NCBI RefSeq assembly: GCF_035594125.1
Contig: NC_087156.1
Span: 10,180,065-10,244,064 of the forward strand
Length of the DNA stretch: 64,000 nucleotides
Direction: 5' to 3'
Source: Scylla paramamosain
Lineage: Eukaryota > Arthropoda > Malacostraca > Decapoda > Portunidae
Shown here: positions 13,723 through 26,158 of the stretch, in pieces
How positions within the stretch are numbered: the first letter of the stretch is position 1
Layout of the letters: each line of letters opens with the position of its first letter
The notes under the pieces: model-generated
What the model was told of the DNA's origin: nothing
The model's input: only the letters and a program-made list of their open reading frames with translations
The model's database searches: none
Position numbers and translations under genes: made by a program

Positions 13723-14799
13723 AATTACAAACGGAGGAAGGTAGATGTGTTGTATTACTGAACAAGAATAAAGAAGGAAGAATAGATGAGTCAGGCCACC
13801 TTGGCAGAGATACTCAAAGGGACTTTCATGTTTTGTGCCGTGAATACTTTTTATGGCTAGACTGAAGTGGTACTTATTATTTTCTAAGTATATCCTTGCT
13901 GTTGTTTTTAGGTTTGTACCGCTGAATGTTGGGAAGCTTTTTATTTATTATTTTTGCTTCTTTTTATTTTCTTATTTGATCTTGTTATATATGTAATTGT
14001 GCTTGTTCGTTTTATTTTGTTGCAACTGTTGTGCATATTTAACATTCTCAGCGTTTCAAGTGTGCTCTGTTTTCAGTGTTGTTTTTCATGTATCCATGTG
14101 TTCTTGCTTGGAGGAATTTGACACGTTTTATTTATGACATTTCGTGTTTTACTTCAATATTTATTCTTTCCTTTTTTGTTCATGTGTATGTTGTAACTCA
14201 TGCAGTAAAGGATTTGTGGTGAACACTCCCAACACGTGCAGGAGGAAAGTGAGTACCTGCTTCATTACATGATGTGCACTCTGTTTTGGAACTCGCTGTT
14301 AAACTTTTTTTTTTCCATGTCAACCGAAACTTGTCACTGTTGCCTGCCTTTCTCCTGTCAGCTTCCCACGAATCTATGAAGGAAAGAAAGGATGTGCTTC
14401 CATGGTATCATCTTAGTAGTATTATTCACATTCAGTTGATTCAGTTGTAACCTAACAATTACCTATCATTTTTGCGTTCGTTTTTTTTATTTTTTCGTAT
14501 ATATCTTTTGTATGTATGAGTGAAGAAAGGAAAGATGCAATTACAAAAAACTTTCCACAATAACAGGAATATTCACTTGAGGACTTTTTTAGGTAACAAA
14601 TATCAGATCTTCTAATTTATCCGTTTATTTATCCTTTACTGTGTTTTTACCGTTATGTAGATTAATAATATTTTGCATGTTATAATAAAGTGTCCTTGGA
14701 AACTATTACTGTAACACATTTCATTTACTGTGAATTTGGTTTCCACGTAAAAAAAAAAAAAAAAAATCCTTGCCTGGAGAAAACATATTTACATTTTCT

Positions 14800-14812
14800 T
14801 TGTTCAATTGGT
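14800..14812. other. Empty site of the 1.04-kb TIR element in P copy B
   Basis: TGTTCAATTGGTA lies where copies A, C and E carry the element. Flanking sequence on both sides is the same, so this is either the ancestral empty site or a precise excision. Confidence 0.65.
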
Positions 14813-15534
14813 ATTCGTATTATTTTTAACTCTGATTTCTCGGGAAGCGTTACCACCATGATATTTGTGACCTAACCTAAGGTAAAGTTTCATCGTCATA
14901 ACTTTTGTTGCAGCTTTATTCAAGTAAAATCAAAGAGAGGAAAGCTTGTATTGTTCTGTGAAGTGTTGTTATTTGTCTCTGTGTGTGTTGATTGTCACCT
15001 TGAAAAGTCAAGGTGACGTGGGCCTTGATGACTAGAGCCGGCCCACACTATTTGTCTCCCTTTTTTTAGAGGCTCGTCGTTGTAGATTTCTGAAAATATT
15101 AGTTTCATCAAGTTTTTATTTTCCTTGTCAGCGAATGAAAGAAAATTTATGATTTTCTTTATCATTTAGTAACGTATTAAATATATTTGGAGGGATTATT
15201 CCCCTAGTGGAGCGAGGGGGCTCTATTTTTGTTACCGCACATCTGTACACCCCACCGCCCCCGCCTGGCCCTGGAGGGTACAACGATGATTTGGCCAGGA
15301 GCACCTTTTGGTGTCCATCGCATATAAAAATTTCGATTTCAGTTTCGGAAGACTTCTTGGTTGGTAACTTTTGAAGGCGTATCTTTCTTATTTTATGTAA
15401 TAACTTCGTCAGACTCACCTTTTTGTTGTATTTTGCATATTTCGATTTATCGACATGTGGGCGAAGGTTTCTGCCTCGCAACTCTTGCAACTATCGCCTC
15501 ATCACTACAGATCGAGCTGGTGGGCGCAAAATTC

Positions 15535-15923
15535 GCCCTCGTGAATAGGATAGTTTGATCTGAATGCAGATAAAACTTGACATATTGAAAACACAGAGTC
15601 ATTTATAGCAATATGTCATTCGCTGCAACCGTCACGGCGGCGCGACAGTTGGTTAGGCGTGGGCAGCCGGGCTCTAAAAACGCGTCTAAAAATTAAAACC
15701 AGTCGCTGGGGAAGGTCCCTCAAGTTGCTCCGCAGCTTAATGCATCTATTACCTGGTTATTTACTTGATACGAAGTCAAACTTCCTATTGTCGTCTTAAA
15801 AAAAAAATCAAGTTTATAAATCATCTTCCACATTGATATTTTTCCTCAGTGCTTCATCCTCTCAGAACCCTCACACTCGCCTCACACTCACGTCATGCTT
15901 AACTTTCCGCATCGCAAACACAT
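15535..15923. other. Unassigned stretch
   Basis: Begins where P copy B breaks off and ends at block R. It has moderate GC patches (GTCACGGCGGCGCGACAG) and no open frame, TIR or repeat that I can support. Confidence 0.4.
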
Positions 15924-16214
15924 TCCTTGCAAGGTTAGCATTCCTGTGAAGGTTATGCATGTCTGTGTGTTTGTATGTACGTGTGTGTGTGTGTGTGTGT
16001 GTGTGTAGCTCTTGAGGCGAGGGGTGCTTTCAAGAATAAGTGAACGGTAAAAAGAATAAATAAGTAAAAAGGGGAAATATTTTTGCGGGGCTCATAAAAG
16101 CGTAAACATCTGCGTCGCTTTGATAAAATTGTCTGACTCTCAGGAGAGGGTAAGTGGAATATGATAACGAGGAGGAAAGTGTTGCTGTGGCGCCCTTGTG
16201 CCGTGTTGGTGAGG

Positions 16215-16303
<89 letters not shown>

Positions 16304-16345
16304 GCGTGAATGACGGCAATAACAACAGGTGAGAGATGAGAGGGA
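15924..16345 (+). repeat. Shared block R, first copy
   Basis: Matches 54868-55306 from GCAAGGTTAGNATTCCTGTGAAGG to GGTGAGAGATGAGAGGGA. It includes a (GT)n tract, a conserved AAATATTTTTGC segment and a (GA)n tract at 16217-16300. The right edge is the start of LINE sequence here but other DNA at 55307. Confidence 0.8.
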
Positions 16346-17170
16346 TATGTCTAAGGCAAAAGTAAAAGTTTCACCAAATTCCTAAAAGAAGATTACCAAG
16401 ACTCAGTAAGGAATGCCACATCATCAGTAGAGCGGCCTTGACGGAGCCCATACTGACGATCAGATGGAAGGTTGTAAAGTGATAGATGTTTAAAAATTTT
16501 CCTTTTGAGGATAGGTTAAAAAACTTTAGATAGATAGGAAATTAGAACAATAGGACGGTAGTTTGAGGGATTAGAACAGTCACCCTTTTTAGGAATAGGC
16601 TGAATGTAGGCAAACTTTCAGCAAAAAGGAAAGATAGATGTTGATAGACAGAGTTGGAAGAGTTTGACTAGGCAAGGTGGAAGCACGGAGGCACAGTTTC
16701 GGAGAACAATAGGAGCGACCCCATCAGGTCCATGAGCCTTTCGAGGGTTTAGGTCAGCGAGGGCATGGAAAACATCACTGCAAAGGATGTTAATGGGTGG
16801 CATGAAGTAGCCAGAGAATGGCTGCACCTCACTCACAGGGCGCAGGGCTAGGTGGCGAGCAGGGCGTCAGAGAGCAAAGAAAGATTTGAAGACGGAAAAT
16901 TGGGTTTGGGAAAGACAGCGGTGGGTCGGCGAGCGGCGGGTGATGCGGCGACGTGAAAGGATGAGCCGTGTGTGGAAGGCGTCTGCGAGGAGGCTACTTG
17001 GCCGCTCGTAATTTAAGTCTGAGCTGGGAGAAGCAGCGAATCGAGAAACAGGGAGGAGCAGTGTAGGGAGGAGTGAATGAATAATTCAAGACGCACAGTA
17101 GGGAAAGGGGAAGAATGTGTAGGGCTAGAAGGGGAAGAAGGAAGAGGCTTAGATTAAAGAGTAAAGATGA
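16346..17170 (-). pseudogene. LINE (family 1-type) RT fragment
   Basis: On the minus strand the sequence passes from a pre-RT region through LNPRKAHGPDGVAP (RT motif 0/1), then PIPKKGDCSNPSNYRP and SDRQYGLRQGRSTDD (RT motifs 1-2). It is cut at 16346 before the catalytic YADD region. A 72-codon open stretch is at 16618-16836; stops elsewhere show decay. The style matches the 3' fragments at 6587 and 9154, so this may be a central piece of the same family. Confidence 0.75.
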
Positions 17171-17585
17171 GGCATCTTCTTTTCATTATTTATGGATTAT
17201 CGCTGTTATGGCGAGTAAAAAGAAAATATATAGGTAATAACTTATTGGTGGTCAGTAATATTAGTAACATGTTTACTCAAATTAAACCACCACGTGTTTC
17301 TTTATTTTATATTGGCGTCTGTTGAGGTTGGCTAGGAGCGATCACACTTCAGGCTGGGAGGCGAGGAGCCAGCATCATTGCCTAACTTATAGCCCCTCTT
17401 TGTTGTAAGGTGCCTGGAGACGCAAACTGCATAAATGTACCTTTTTCTTAAACGCTTATAAAACGTAGTGAGAAAGTTCCCTTAAAGACACCTGACGAGT
17501 AAGACTTTTGCACACACACACACAAAAAAAAAAAAATAAATAAATAAAATAAATAAATAAAATAAATAAATAAATAAATAAAATG

Positions 17586-17631
<46 letters not shown>

Positions 17632-17685
17632 ATGGCAGCAGCAGGAGCAACAGCTGCGCAGACTTTGTTTTGTTATTGGTGGAGA
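17171..17685. other. AT-rich stretch with (CA)n and AAAT-type repeats
   Basis: No gene is seen. It contains a short (CA)n, an AAATA/AAAT tract at 17534-17583 and (AC)n at 17585-17628, followed by ATGGCAGCAGCAGGAGC before module Q begins at a poly(T). Confidence 0.5.
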
Positions 17686-17757
17686 AACACTTTTTTTCTT
17701 TTTGTTTTGAGGGTTTAACACAGTCCTCTGATTTTGTGTTTGTCTTGTCGGATGCAG

Positions 17758-17843
17758 CAGCGGCGGGACCTTTTTCCTTCCTCGCGGCCAGACGACGAGG
17801 ACTGGCTTTTTGCTGCTCCTCCTGACACACTCACAATTTACCG
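17758..17843 (+). other. Candidate 86-nt exon in module Q1
   Basis: Preceded by a T-rich tract and GTCGGATGCAG (acceptor), and followed by GTGAGTGACGG (strong donor). One frame is open throughout: QRRDLFPSSRPDDEDWL followed by FAAPPDTLTIYR. All 86 bases are identical in Q2 (38771-38856) and Q3 (63465-63550), although flanks differ by indels. The product is unrecognised. It could be an internal coding exon, a non-coding exon, or simply a well-conserved stretch of a recent duplication. Confidence 0.35.
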
Positions 17844-18324
17844 GTGAGTGACGGGGACGGAGCTGTTTTTGTAGCGCAGTGCACGTCCTTCCATTTTTAG
17901 GTTTACATTTAAGTGACGCCTGTCATGCTTGCCTATGTTATTCCATGTGCATGTAAGGTAAGGATGCTTGACAAAGTGTCTGACTCACTGCAGACACTTG
18001 CTTTATGCTGTACTGTAATAAACAAGTAATTTCTCAATGTAAAGGAAACAGTGAGTCACAAAAGTGCCTCTCAATACGATGTGATAATGAAAAGTAGAAT
18101 ATGAAATAAATAGATAATAAATAAGTGAATAAATAAATAAGTAAATGGATGAATTAATGCATACCTTAGAGAACATTTCATACCTACTGAGCTTACCATA
18201 GCAAATACACTGATATGCTACAAAAAATGCACACAAGTATATGAAGATGGAAAAAAATGGGGGAAGTCTGTCTTGTGTTGTTATTTCTATGGTTACTGCT
18301 CTTCTGAATTTGCCATCAGCATGC

Positions 18325-18530
18325 GTCTCTCCTTTCCACGCTGACGCTACACAAGACTTTCACTTTATTCCGTTCCCTTTCAGTAGTCCAGGAGTTAAGC
18401 AATATCTTCATTCTTTCATCCCCTTCATTGGTAAACTCTGGAATTCTCTGCCTGTTTCTGTTTTTTTCCCCTTCCTGTGACTAGTTGTTTTAAGAATATT
18501 GAGGCACTTCCAGAAACATATTTAGATTTT
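18325..18530 (+). pseudogene. LINE (family 1) relic in Q1
   Basis: Reads GVKQYLHSFIPFIGKLWNSL then PVSVF, clearly the C-terminal motif of the family seen at 9600-9700, but with frame breaks. The same relic is at 39350-39550 in Q2, so it predates the duplication. Confidence 0.7.
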
Positions 18531-18909
18531 TTAATATTGACTTTTTTTCTCTCTTTTTTTTTTTTTTTGTCTGTATATATGGAAGCGGCAACTAAAAAGA
18601 TATTTTTTTGTTCCTCTGTTTGCCATTCGCCAAGAAGATATGAGAGTGTGAGTATAAGTAGTGACTATATATAAATGTTAGAATACCATTTTATACTGAC
18701 TCTAAATTAAACATGTGTTGCATTGTTTACTGCAGTGTTTCAAGTTGAGCCGTCCAATATCTTTTGCATCTAATTGATTTTTGTGTTCGGTTATTTGAAT
18801 TTTTATTTCCAAATGAAGTTGAATGTTTTTGAAAAGCATAAAGGGTTGGAGAAAATAAAGCTTTCCTGAGTTGTAATAGGTGAATGTTAATAGCAGTAGT
18901 AGTAGTAGT

Positions 18910-18946
<37 letters not shown>

Positions 18947-19256
18947 TGTTGTTGTTGTTGTTTTAGTAAAGAGCAGGATTATCGGCTGGAGTGACACTAA
19001 TTCAGTTTTTCTATTATTTATATTTTCTTACTATTATTCCACACCTTGTCAATCCACGCAAGGAAAAAAAAGAAAAGAAGAAAAGAAAACGTATATTAAA
19101 AAAAGTGAGAGGCAAGACCAGCAAGTGAAACACGCCCTGCCTTCTCCATAGACTTCACGTGTTTACTGCCACGCTTCCTGCCTGATAATTATACAGTCTT
19201 ACGCTGGAGGCGCTTAATGTGGTGCATTTGCGTGAAAGAATTTACTTTTTGCCTTG

Positions 19257-19407
<151 letters not shown>

Positions 19408-20105
19408 GACGTGCATGGGTGTGGGTGTCGAGAGCAGAGCAAACGGCCAAATGTACGGCGACGGGCTAGTGTTTGCATGCGCCGCGTGGGGCGTGCAGTT
19501 TGTATGTAAAAGAGGAAGGCAAGTGGTCAGGCGGGGACAAGGAGGAGAAGGAGGAGGAGCAGGAGGAGGAGGAGGAGGAGGAGGAGGAGGCGTAGCGTAG
19601 CGTGGTCTGGATGGCGTGCAGGATTATGTGACGCTCAGAGGCAGCTTCCCTACACTGTAAGCTTCTATTAGAGTGAGCCACGTGACGGGGTGCGCTCTCA
19701 GGGTGATTGCTTGTATTCTATGTAGCCTGGCGGGGCTGTGGCACTCCCTGCAGGTTATTGGCTCAAGAGGGTGAGGTAATGTCGGATGTTAGTGTGGTAC
19801 TCTGCTGTGGGTGATGAGTTGTGTTTGTAATGATACAGCGCCTAAAGTTTGTTAAAGTGATGCAGCTTGTAGAGCATAAATACAGTGACATCATCACCAC
19901 TATAGTCTCTCCCTTTACGCTGTGACGGAATGATGTAGTTGTGGTGATGTAGTCTGGGATAATGATGTACACTAGAAAAAAATAAATAAAAATCCCAGTA
20001 ATATCAACAGTTCCATTCTCGTGAAAGGTTCAGTGTTCCTCCATTATTTTGTTTATCTTCAGCATTTCCACTTTATGTTCACTTAACTGAAAAGTGTGTT
20101 CCACG

Positions 20106-20250
<145 letters not shown>

Positions 20251-20644
20251 TTTTTACAATAAATAGGGGTAAACTCCATCTCCTTTTAATTTGTCTGTAG
20301 AAGGGGAAAAATCTAAGTTCTTTTCCATATTTTCATTCATGTAGACCCTTTTTTTTTTTGCCTTTAATAATGTATAGGATTAAAACATAGCCTCACTTCC
20401 TCTATCTCCTTTTTGCCGTGATATGTTTTGACCCTACACGCTGGTATGGTCCGCCTGCCTCTCTTGCCCGCCCCCTTCCCCCTGACAGACCCGCGTGTGG
20501 CCGTGGAGTGTGGCTCCCCTAATGGTCATCCAGTATTGCTCTTAAAAATGATCCCGTGATGCGTCTACAGAATGGTTGCTTAAAGTGTGTTGTTGGGGTA
20601 GGGGGGTGGGGGGAAGGGGACTGATGTGGCTCTCTGACCTAGAA

Positions 20645-20766
<122 letters not shown>

Positions 20767-21208
20767 CCAGAGGAATACAAAGGAATACAACGGAATACCA
20801 AACCTTGAGGTATTGACGAGGCTGTTTGGATAATTATTCTACATTAACTATTATTGGGAGATACAGGATAGTACAGAAGGTTCCTCCCCACCAATCCCTC
20901 CAGCAGAAGCTGACAAGATACAGGAATTGATACCACGTGGTATAGAAAAACCACATAGAACTTGAGAGAATAGCGAGGGAAAGAGTTGTGGTCTGTCTAC
21001 TTTTGTTTGTGAGGGAGTGGAAATGCATGATAGTTGTGTGATGTGGTGTGTGCGTAGCGCAGGTGAAGGCACAGTTTGGTTGTTGAGCTTTTTCACTGGT
21101 CTTATTCATTGTGACGTAACATTCTGAGGTAATTTGTGCGCCCAAAGACAGAGACAAAAAGGTGTTTGAAGTGGACGCTTTTATTAATGCTGTTATTACC
21201 CTCTAGTG

Positions 21209-21470
21209 CAGTGGTTTTCAACTCCTTTCAGGCCACGGGCCACTAACAAAAATAAAAGGAAATTGTGGACCCTTTCAATTTTGCTTTGGTCTGTAATATA
21301 CCATCTTTTGTCGTCAACTGCACACACTGACATAGTACACCACACACTATAATAAATGACCACAAATCAAATTACATGCCCATACCTGTAAAAGAGATTG
21401 GACAAATAATACAACTAATCAACACCGAACTGCAGACTACATCACCAGTATCACCAGTTGAGAACCATTT
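21209..21470. mobile_element. hAT-like MITE in Q1
   Basis: Terminal sequences CAGTGGTTTTCAAC and GTTGAGAACCATTT are imperfect inverted repeats (11 of 14). They are flanked by an exact 8-bp direct repeat CTCTAGTG (21201-21208 and 21471-21478). The 8-bp duplication and the CAGTGGTTCTCAAC-type terminus are typical of hAT elements. At 262 bp with no transposase frame, it is non-autonomous. Confidence 0.8.
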
Positions 21471-21959
21471 CTCTAGTGTGATTGTTTTATGTAATTTAAA
21501 AGGACTCTTGAGGATTCTTCGGGACTGAATGTAATGCAGGTCTTGCGAGTGATGCTCGTCAGAGAGAAGCATGTGTTCTTTAAAATTTCAGTACTTTTTT
21601 TTCTTTTTCTGTGCGTTGAGTTAGGTATTCATTTACTTTTATGATCAAGTGTCATCTGACTACCAATTAGTGCTTCCTTGAACTGCCTTACTACGGTTTT
21701 TTTATGGATAAAAATTCCAAATAACAAAATACATTTTATTGGTGGCATGATTTCCCTTTAAAATGAATGCAAAGCAATCAATGTGGCACGTTCCATATCC
21801 ATTATTGTGTCACTTTATTATGCATACAAACACTCCTATTAACGTATCACATCCCGCCCCTGGTGTGATTCCCCTCACCATGAATACAAAGCAATCCAAA
21901 CGCTACAGTTCAGCCCTGCTCATGAAACACACGCTCTGATACAACTAGGCTTTTCACTT

Positions 21960-22200
21960 ACTTTCAGCCCTTGTTTTCTCTTTAATAGTGCGAGAGTTGA
22001 CTGGCCTCTTCACTCTTTGATCCCTTTCACAGTTAAACTCCGTAATTCTCCCTGATTTTTATCTGACTTCCGAAACTTGTTATGACTTGAACTGATCATA
22101 TATGTTTACTCACCTCCGTATGACTTGAGTTGCTATAAGAGACGAGTATCAAGACACCTTCCTAACTAAATGAACCAACCTGATTTAACTCTCTTTTCCA
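21960..22200 (+). pseudogene. Older LINE (family 1) relic in Q1
   Basis: A decayed version of the same C-terminus can be read (LIPFTVKLRNSP, YDLSCYKRRVSRHL). The tract TATGACTTGA occurs twice, suggesting a small internal duplication. The counterpart in Q2 is 43850-44100. Confidence 0.55.
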
Positions 22201-22770
22201 TCCACTCTTTACCATGCGGAAATTAAGTGGTATTGTAAACTGTAACCAAATTGTTACCCTTATGATCTATTCTAGACTCTAATAAGTGATCTGGAGACTA
22301 TGATAATCACACGCTCCCTCCACTGCACACCAGCTGTCCGTAATGTATCATGTCCAGTGGCTGTTAATATAAACTGACGCTCTATTAACCTGTCATCACT
22401 AATCAGTAATCATTCACGCACAAGCTCATCCTCGTCACCACAACATCACCATCACCGTCACCATCACCACAGCTTACACTCCACTCCACCATGATTCTGT
22501 CCCATACCTCACCCCCGCCACAAATAATCATTTCTAATTAATCTCCTGTCCCTCACCACCACCACCACCACCACCACCACCACCACATCTCACTCTCAAC
22601 TTCTCCCATTTTCACGAGCTCCTTTCTTCTCTTCCCTCGCTCCACCATCCTTCATCCTCTCTCCCTTACGTTCCATCCTTCCTTTTGCCGACATAATGCT
22701 TGCAATAGACGCCCCTCCTCTTCATCCCCCTCCTCCTCCCGTCCCGTAGTATTAGCAGGGCCTGGTCTCC

Positions 22771-22915
22771 CCTTATAAGCAGGGAGCTGTGGGAGGAACT
22801 GGAGGGATGCTTAGTGGAACATGTCGAAATAGCGTTGCCTAGCCGCCGCCGAGTATAGGAGTGTATTGAGGGTGCATTATCTCGGTACAGTGGCGGTGAA
22901 CGGGGAGATGGATCG
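22771..22915 (+). promoter_or_regulatory. Possible promoter and first exon in Q1
   Basis: TTATAAGCAGGG at 22774 resembles a TATA box. About 130 nt of conserved sequence follows, ending GGGGAGATGGATCG and then GTGAGTATG, a strong splice donor at 22916. ATG 22908 would start a coding part of only 8 nt in this exon. The block is nearly identical in Q2 (44662-44806), but there the TATA-like word reads TCATAAG. Downstream is tetranucleotide-rich intron-like sequence. No partner exon was identified. Confidence 0.3.
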
Positions 22916-23714
22916 GTGAGTATGTTCAGGCGCAGATAGAGAAATGTGTTGTTGGTCTGACGAATTGATTAATGAATAGGTATCTGGTTGAACAGGTAGA
23001 GTTATAGATAGATGGCTGGATGGGTAAATGGTTAAATAGATCGACTGGCTGATAAATAGATATATAGATGGACAGATGGATGGATAGATAGATTGATAGA
23101 TAGATGAATAAATGAATAAGTATTTAATTAGATATAAATATAAATAGATGGGTAGATAAACAGTTCAGTAAGTAGAAAATACATTAGGTAAATAGACAAG
23201 CAGACAGACAGAGAAACAGACAGACAGACAGACATACTGAATTAACGTGTCGTGTTCTGAGATATTGCAAGGAATTGGTTTATAAATGGTACAGTAAAAC
23301 TCACAAACATTTTCATATTTTAATTAATAACTACTAATTATTTACATTTCTTAAAACTCAAAATTTCTCACTCGCATTCATCTTTAAATCATTCAAAGTT
23401 ATTAGGTGTTACCTTATATCTCTTCAACATATTCACTGATCAACGCAATCATCGTGCAAAGCACAGACAATATCACATGCACAAACACAACAAATATTCA
23501 GTCGGCGCCATTAATGTTCAGTGAGAAAAACACACATGATATCAGCAACACATCAATCACTATAAACATTCCATTTCTTCTTTCTTCTGACTTATTTTAT
23601 CTTCACTTCTTTCTTTTTCCTTATTTTGTTTTCTTTCGTCTTTTTTTTTTTTTCACAGTACAATATATATTGTGGTATGGGGGTCACCACAAACGCTAAT
23701 TCTTCAAATTAGAT

Positions 23715-24780
23715 TGATATAAGTAGTGGCGTTCCTCAGTGTTCAATCTTAGGACCGATCCTCTTCATAATATATATCAATGACATAGACGAAGGAATCA
23801 GAAGTAAACTGTCAAAATTGACAGATACTAAAATTGCTAACAAGACTGACACCAAACCAACGTCAAATTTTGCAAAATGATGTATACACTCTCATTGAAT
23901 GGTGTGAAACGTGGCTTATAACTTTGATTTTGATAAATGCCACGTATTAAATATAGGAAATAGCAATCTGCTGGAAAATTATAAAAAGTAATCCCCCCAT
24001 CAATAGTTTGGATCCTGACAAAGATCTGGGAGTTTTAGTGACAGCAAATCTTGAACCAAGCAAACACTGTACCGAAGTCATTGAAATTCCCAATAGATTA
24101 ATAGTTTTCATTAAGAAGATCTTTCACCTTCAAATCTGAAAAAAATAAATAAATAAAAAATCTGGCCTTGTACAACTCACTTGTACGTATTCATCTTGAA
24201 TACAATGTACAGTTTTTGTCATCGTACTACAAAAGGAATATTGAGAAATAAAAAAAAAGACAATACGAAGTAGAGTAACGAAAATTACTTGAAAGCCTCG
24301 CAATTAACCCTACAAGGAACGTCTTAAAGAACGAGATCTATTCTCCCTATCCAAACGCAGGCTAAGAGGGGATCTGATATTGCTTTACTAAACTTTTAAG
24401 GGTTTCACAAATATGAGACCCGAATTCTTCCTAAGACTCAACATGTCTAATATTACAAGAAACAATAGCAAATAATAGGTAAGCGATTTCAAACAAATGA
24501 AGCCAAACATTTTACTTCAATCGTGTCATAAATATGTGGAATTGTGTTCCATCAAGCGTCGTTAACTCAGGTATTGTACACTCATTGAAAACCTGTCTTG
24601 ACAAGTATGTAGACACTAATTCCCGGTTGTCATTGTTCATGTCTGAATAACGAACACGTTCACTCCGTACTGTCCGTGCTGGCATGTAGATTGTATGTGG
24701 TAGAAGTAGTCCTCCTCTCTTTCTTAGTTTCCTCTCACATTCCATGTTGTTTTTTATTTCTATACAACATGGTACCATTT
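23715..24780 (+). pseudogene. LINE (family 2, CR1/Jockey-type) RT relic
   Basis: Starts at RT motif B, SGVPQCSILGPILF (the usual Gly after Gln is Cys), then IYINDIDEGIRSKLS. The catalytic FADD region is decayed to LTDTKIANK, so the Asp pair is lost. Further pieces include LIEWCETWL, DKDLGVLV, ERDLFSLSKRRLRGDL and the C-terminal SLKTCLDKYVD, related to the fragments at 8796 and 30360. There are multiple stops and frameshifts. It is dead and old. Confidence 0.75.
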
Positions 24781-25150
24781 CTTTTCTCAGGTGAGCCTTG
24801 CCTGGAGGGATAGGGGGTGGGGGATGGAAGGACCCTTCTTCTGTGCTATCCTTTCTCTACCACTAATAGAGTACAATAGTTACCCAAACAAACTTATAAG
24901 AACCTCTTGGTCTGTTACTGTTTGGACTTTTTTTTTTTGCAAAACAAATAGATTCAGTACATAAGTAACAGAAAAAAAAACTGTAGAAAATATAGATGTA
25001 AATGCCAATGACACCGTGCAGTGCATAAAGAATAAAAAAACAAGGTCTCCATCGTTACAAATACTGAACTATCAAAACTTACAACTTACAAGATACGACA
25101 CGGAAATAAAAGGACACAAACCCGCTACACTACAATGATGGTGCTGGTGA
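24781..25150. other. Probable 3' flank of the LINE relic, otherwise unassigned
   Basis: GC-rich start (GGAGGGATAGGGGGTGGGGG), then an AT-rich stretch with poly(T) and poly(A). No gene is seen. Confidence 0.3.
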
Positions 25151-25229
25151 CGATGATGACGGTAATAATAATAATTATGATGGTAATAATAATAGTAATA
25201 ATGATAATTATAATAAATAATGTATAATA

Positions 25230-25262
<33 letters not shown>

Positions 25263-25267
<5 letters not shown>

Positions 25268-25930
25268 TAATAACAACAACAGTACCACTTCACTGCGTAT
25301 CGCCTCACGCGGGGAGTAGGGGTGGGAGGGGCACAGGTCTTTCTTCTTTTTCATGCAGTATTCTTTTTTATACCTATGAAGCATAAACACACTTGCAGCC
25401 TCCGCTGGTCCCCCTACCCTCTCTCCCTTAATCCCTCCCGACGCCGCCCTTCCTCCCAGTCGGAAGCTTTCATCCTGCTGATAGGTAGTAAAGCCTGTGT
25501 GAAGAAGTGAGTGCTTCACCAGCTTTTTCAATGACATAATTTGATTGATGTCTATGTTGAGAGTGGACGTGAATTACGAATAAAGCAATCCGTGGTTCTC
25601 TGAGCTAAGTCATTCTCGTGCTGCAGGATAGACAGGTGTAATGTTGTGTTGTTGTTATTGTTGTTGGTGATGGTGGTGGTGGTGCAGCACAGGGGAGGGT
25701 TCCAGGAGGCGGCTCCAGACACAAGGAATGCCCGCCTCTGTAAAGTTCTCTGATCTCACCTACTGCTATTTGCACTCCACGACATACTCCCACAAGTCAA
25801 CAATTATCTAATTATCACTGTGAGCATGAACGCTCACTTTAGAATCAGCAGCAGTTTTTCTTATTGAACTTTTGGTGCTGCATGAACACTGGAGGGGAAA
25901 TCATGTGTTCAAATATATCTTGTTTACCGT
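25263..25930. other. Unassigned stretch
   Basis: Mixed composition with a C-rich segment at 25400-25470 and (GTT)/(GGT) triplets at 25648-25684. No coding frame with family resemblance, and no repeat shared with the other blocks. Confidence 0.35.
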
Positions 25931-26158
25931 TGGGGTTTCATGGCGTAGTGACAGTCTTGGGAACCCAGTGTGTGTGGGATGCCAGCGGTCATATCCCATA
26001 GAAAATACAATAAATAAATAACGTAATGAAATTAATTCACATCATAATTCTTTAATCTAATGTTCACTGGCGTGAACATTAGATGGGGAAATAGACCAAC
26101 TTTACAAAAAAGATGGGGAAGATGGGGAAATAGACCAACTATAAAAAAAAGAAAAAGG

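Larger units (their letters stand above)
13082..15534 (+). repeat. Module P, copy B, right part
   Basis: Homology to the other P copies resumes with a stretch shared specifically with copy E (59092-59160), then follows the module to 15534. This copy has three clear deletions relative to A and C. About 0.13 kb near 14221 removes the acceptor and start of candidate exon 3. About 0.27 kb near 14430 removes two units of a degenerate tandem repeat. A roughly 1.04-kb segment near 14806 equals the TIR element of the other copies, so B carries its empty site. The copy ends at 15534 in sequence not shared with the others. Confidence 0.85.

Noticed and set aside
18003..18236. Small minus-strand frame present in all Q copies (also 39016-39253 and 63710-63947)
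   Set aside because: Frame content changes between copies because of the AAAT tract inside it; no domain; conservation is explained by recent duplication.
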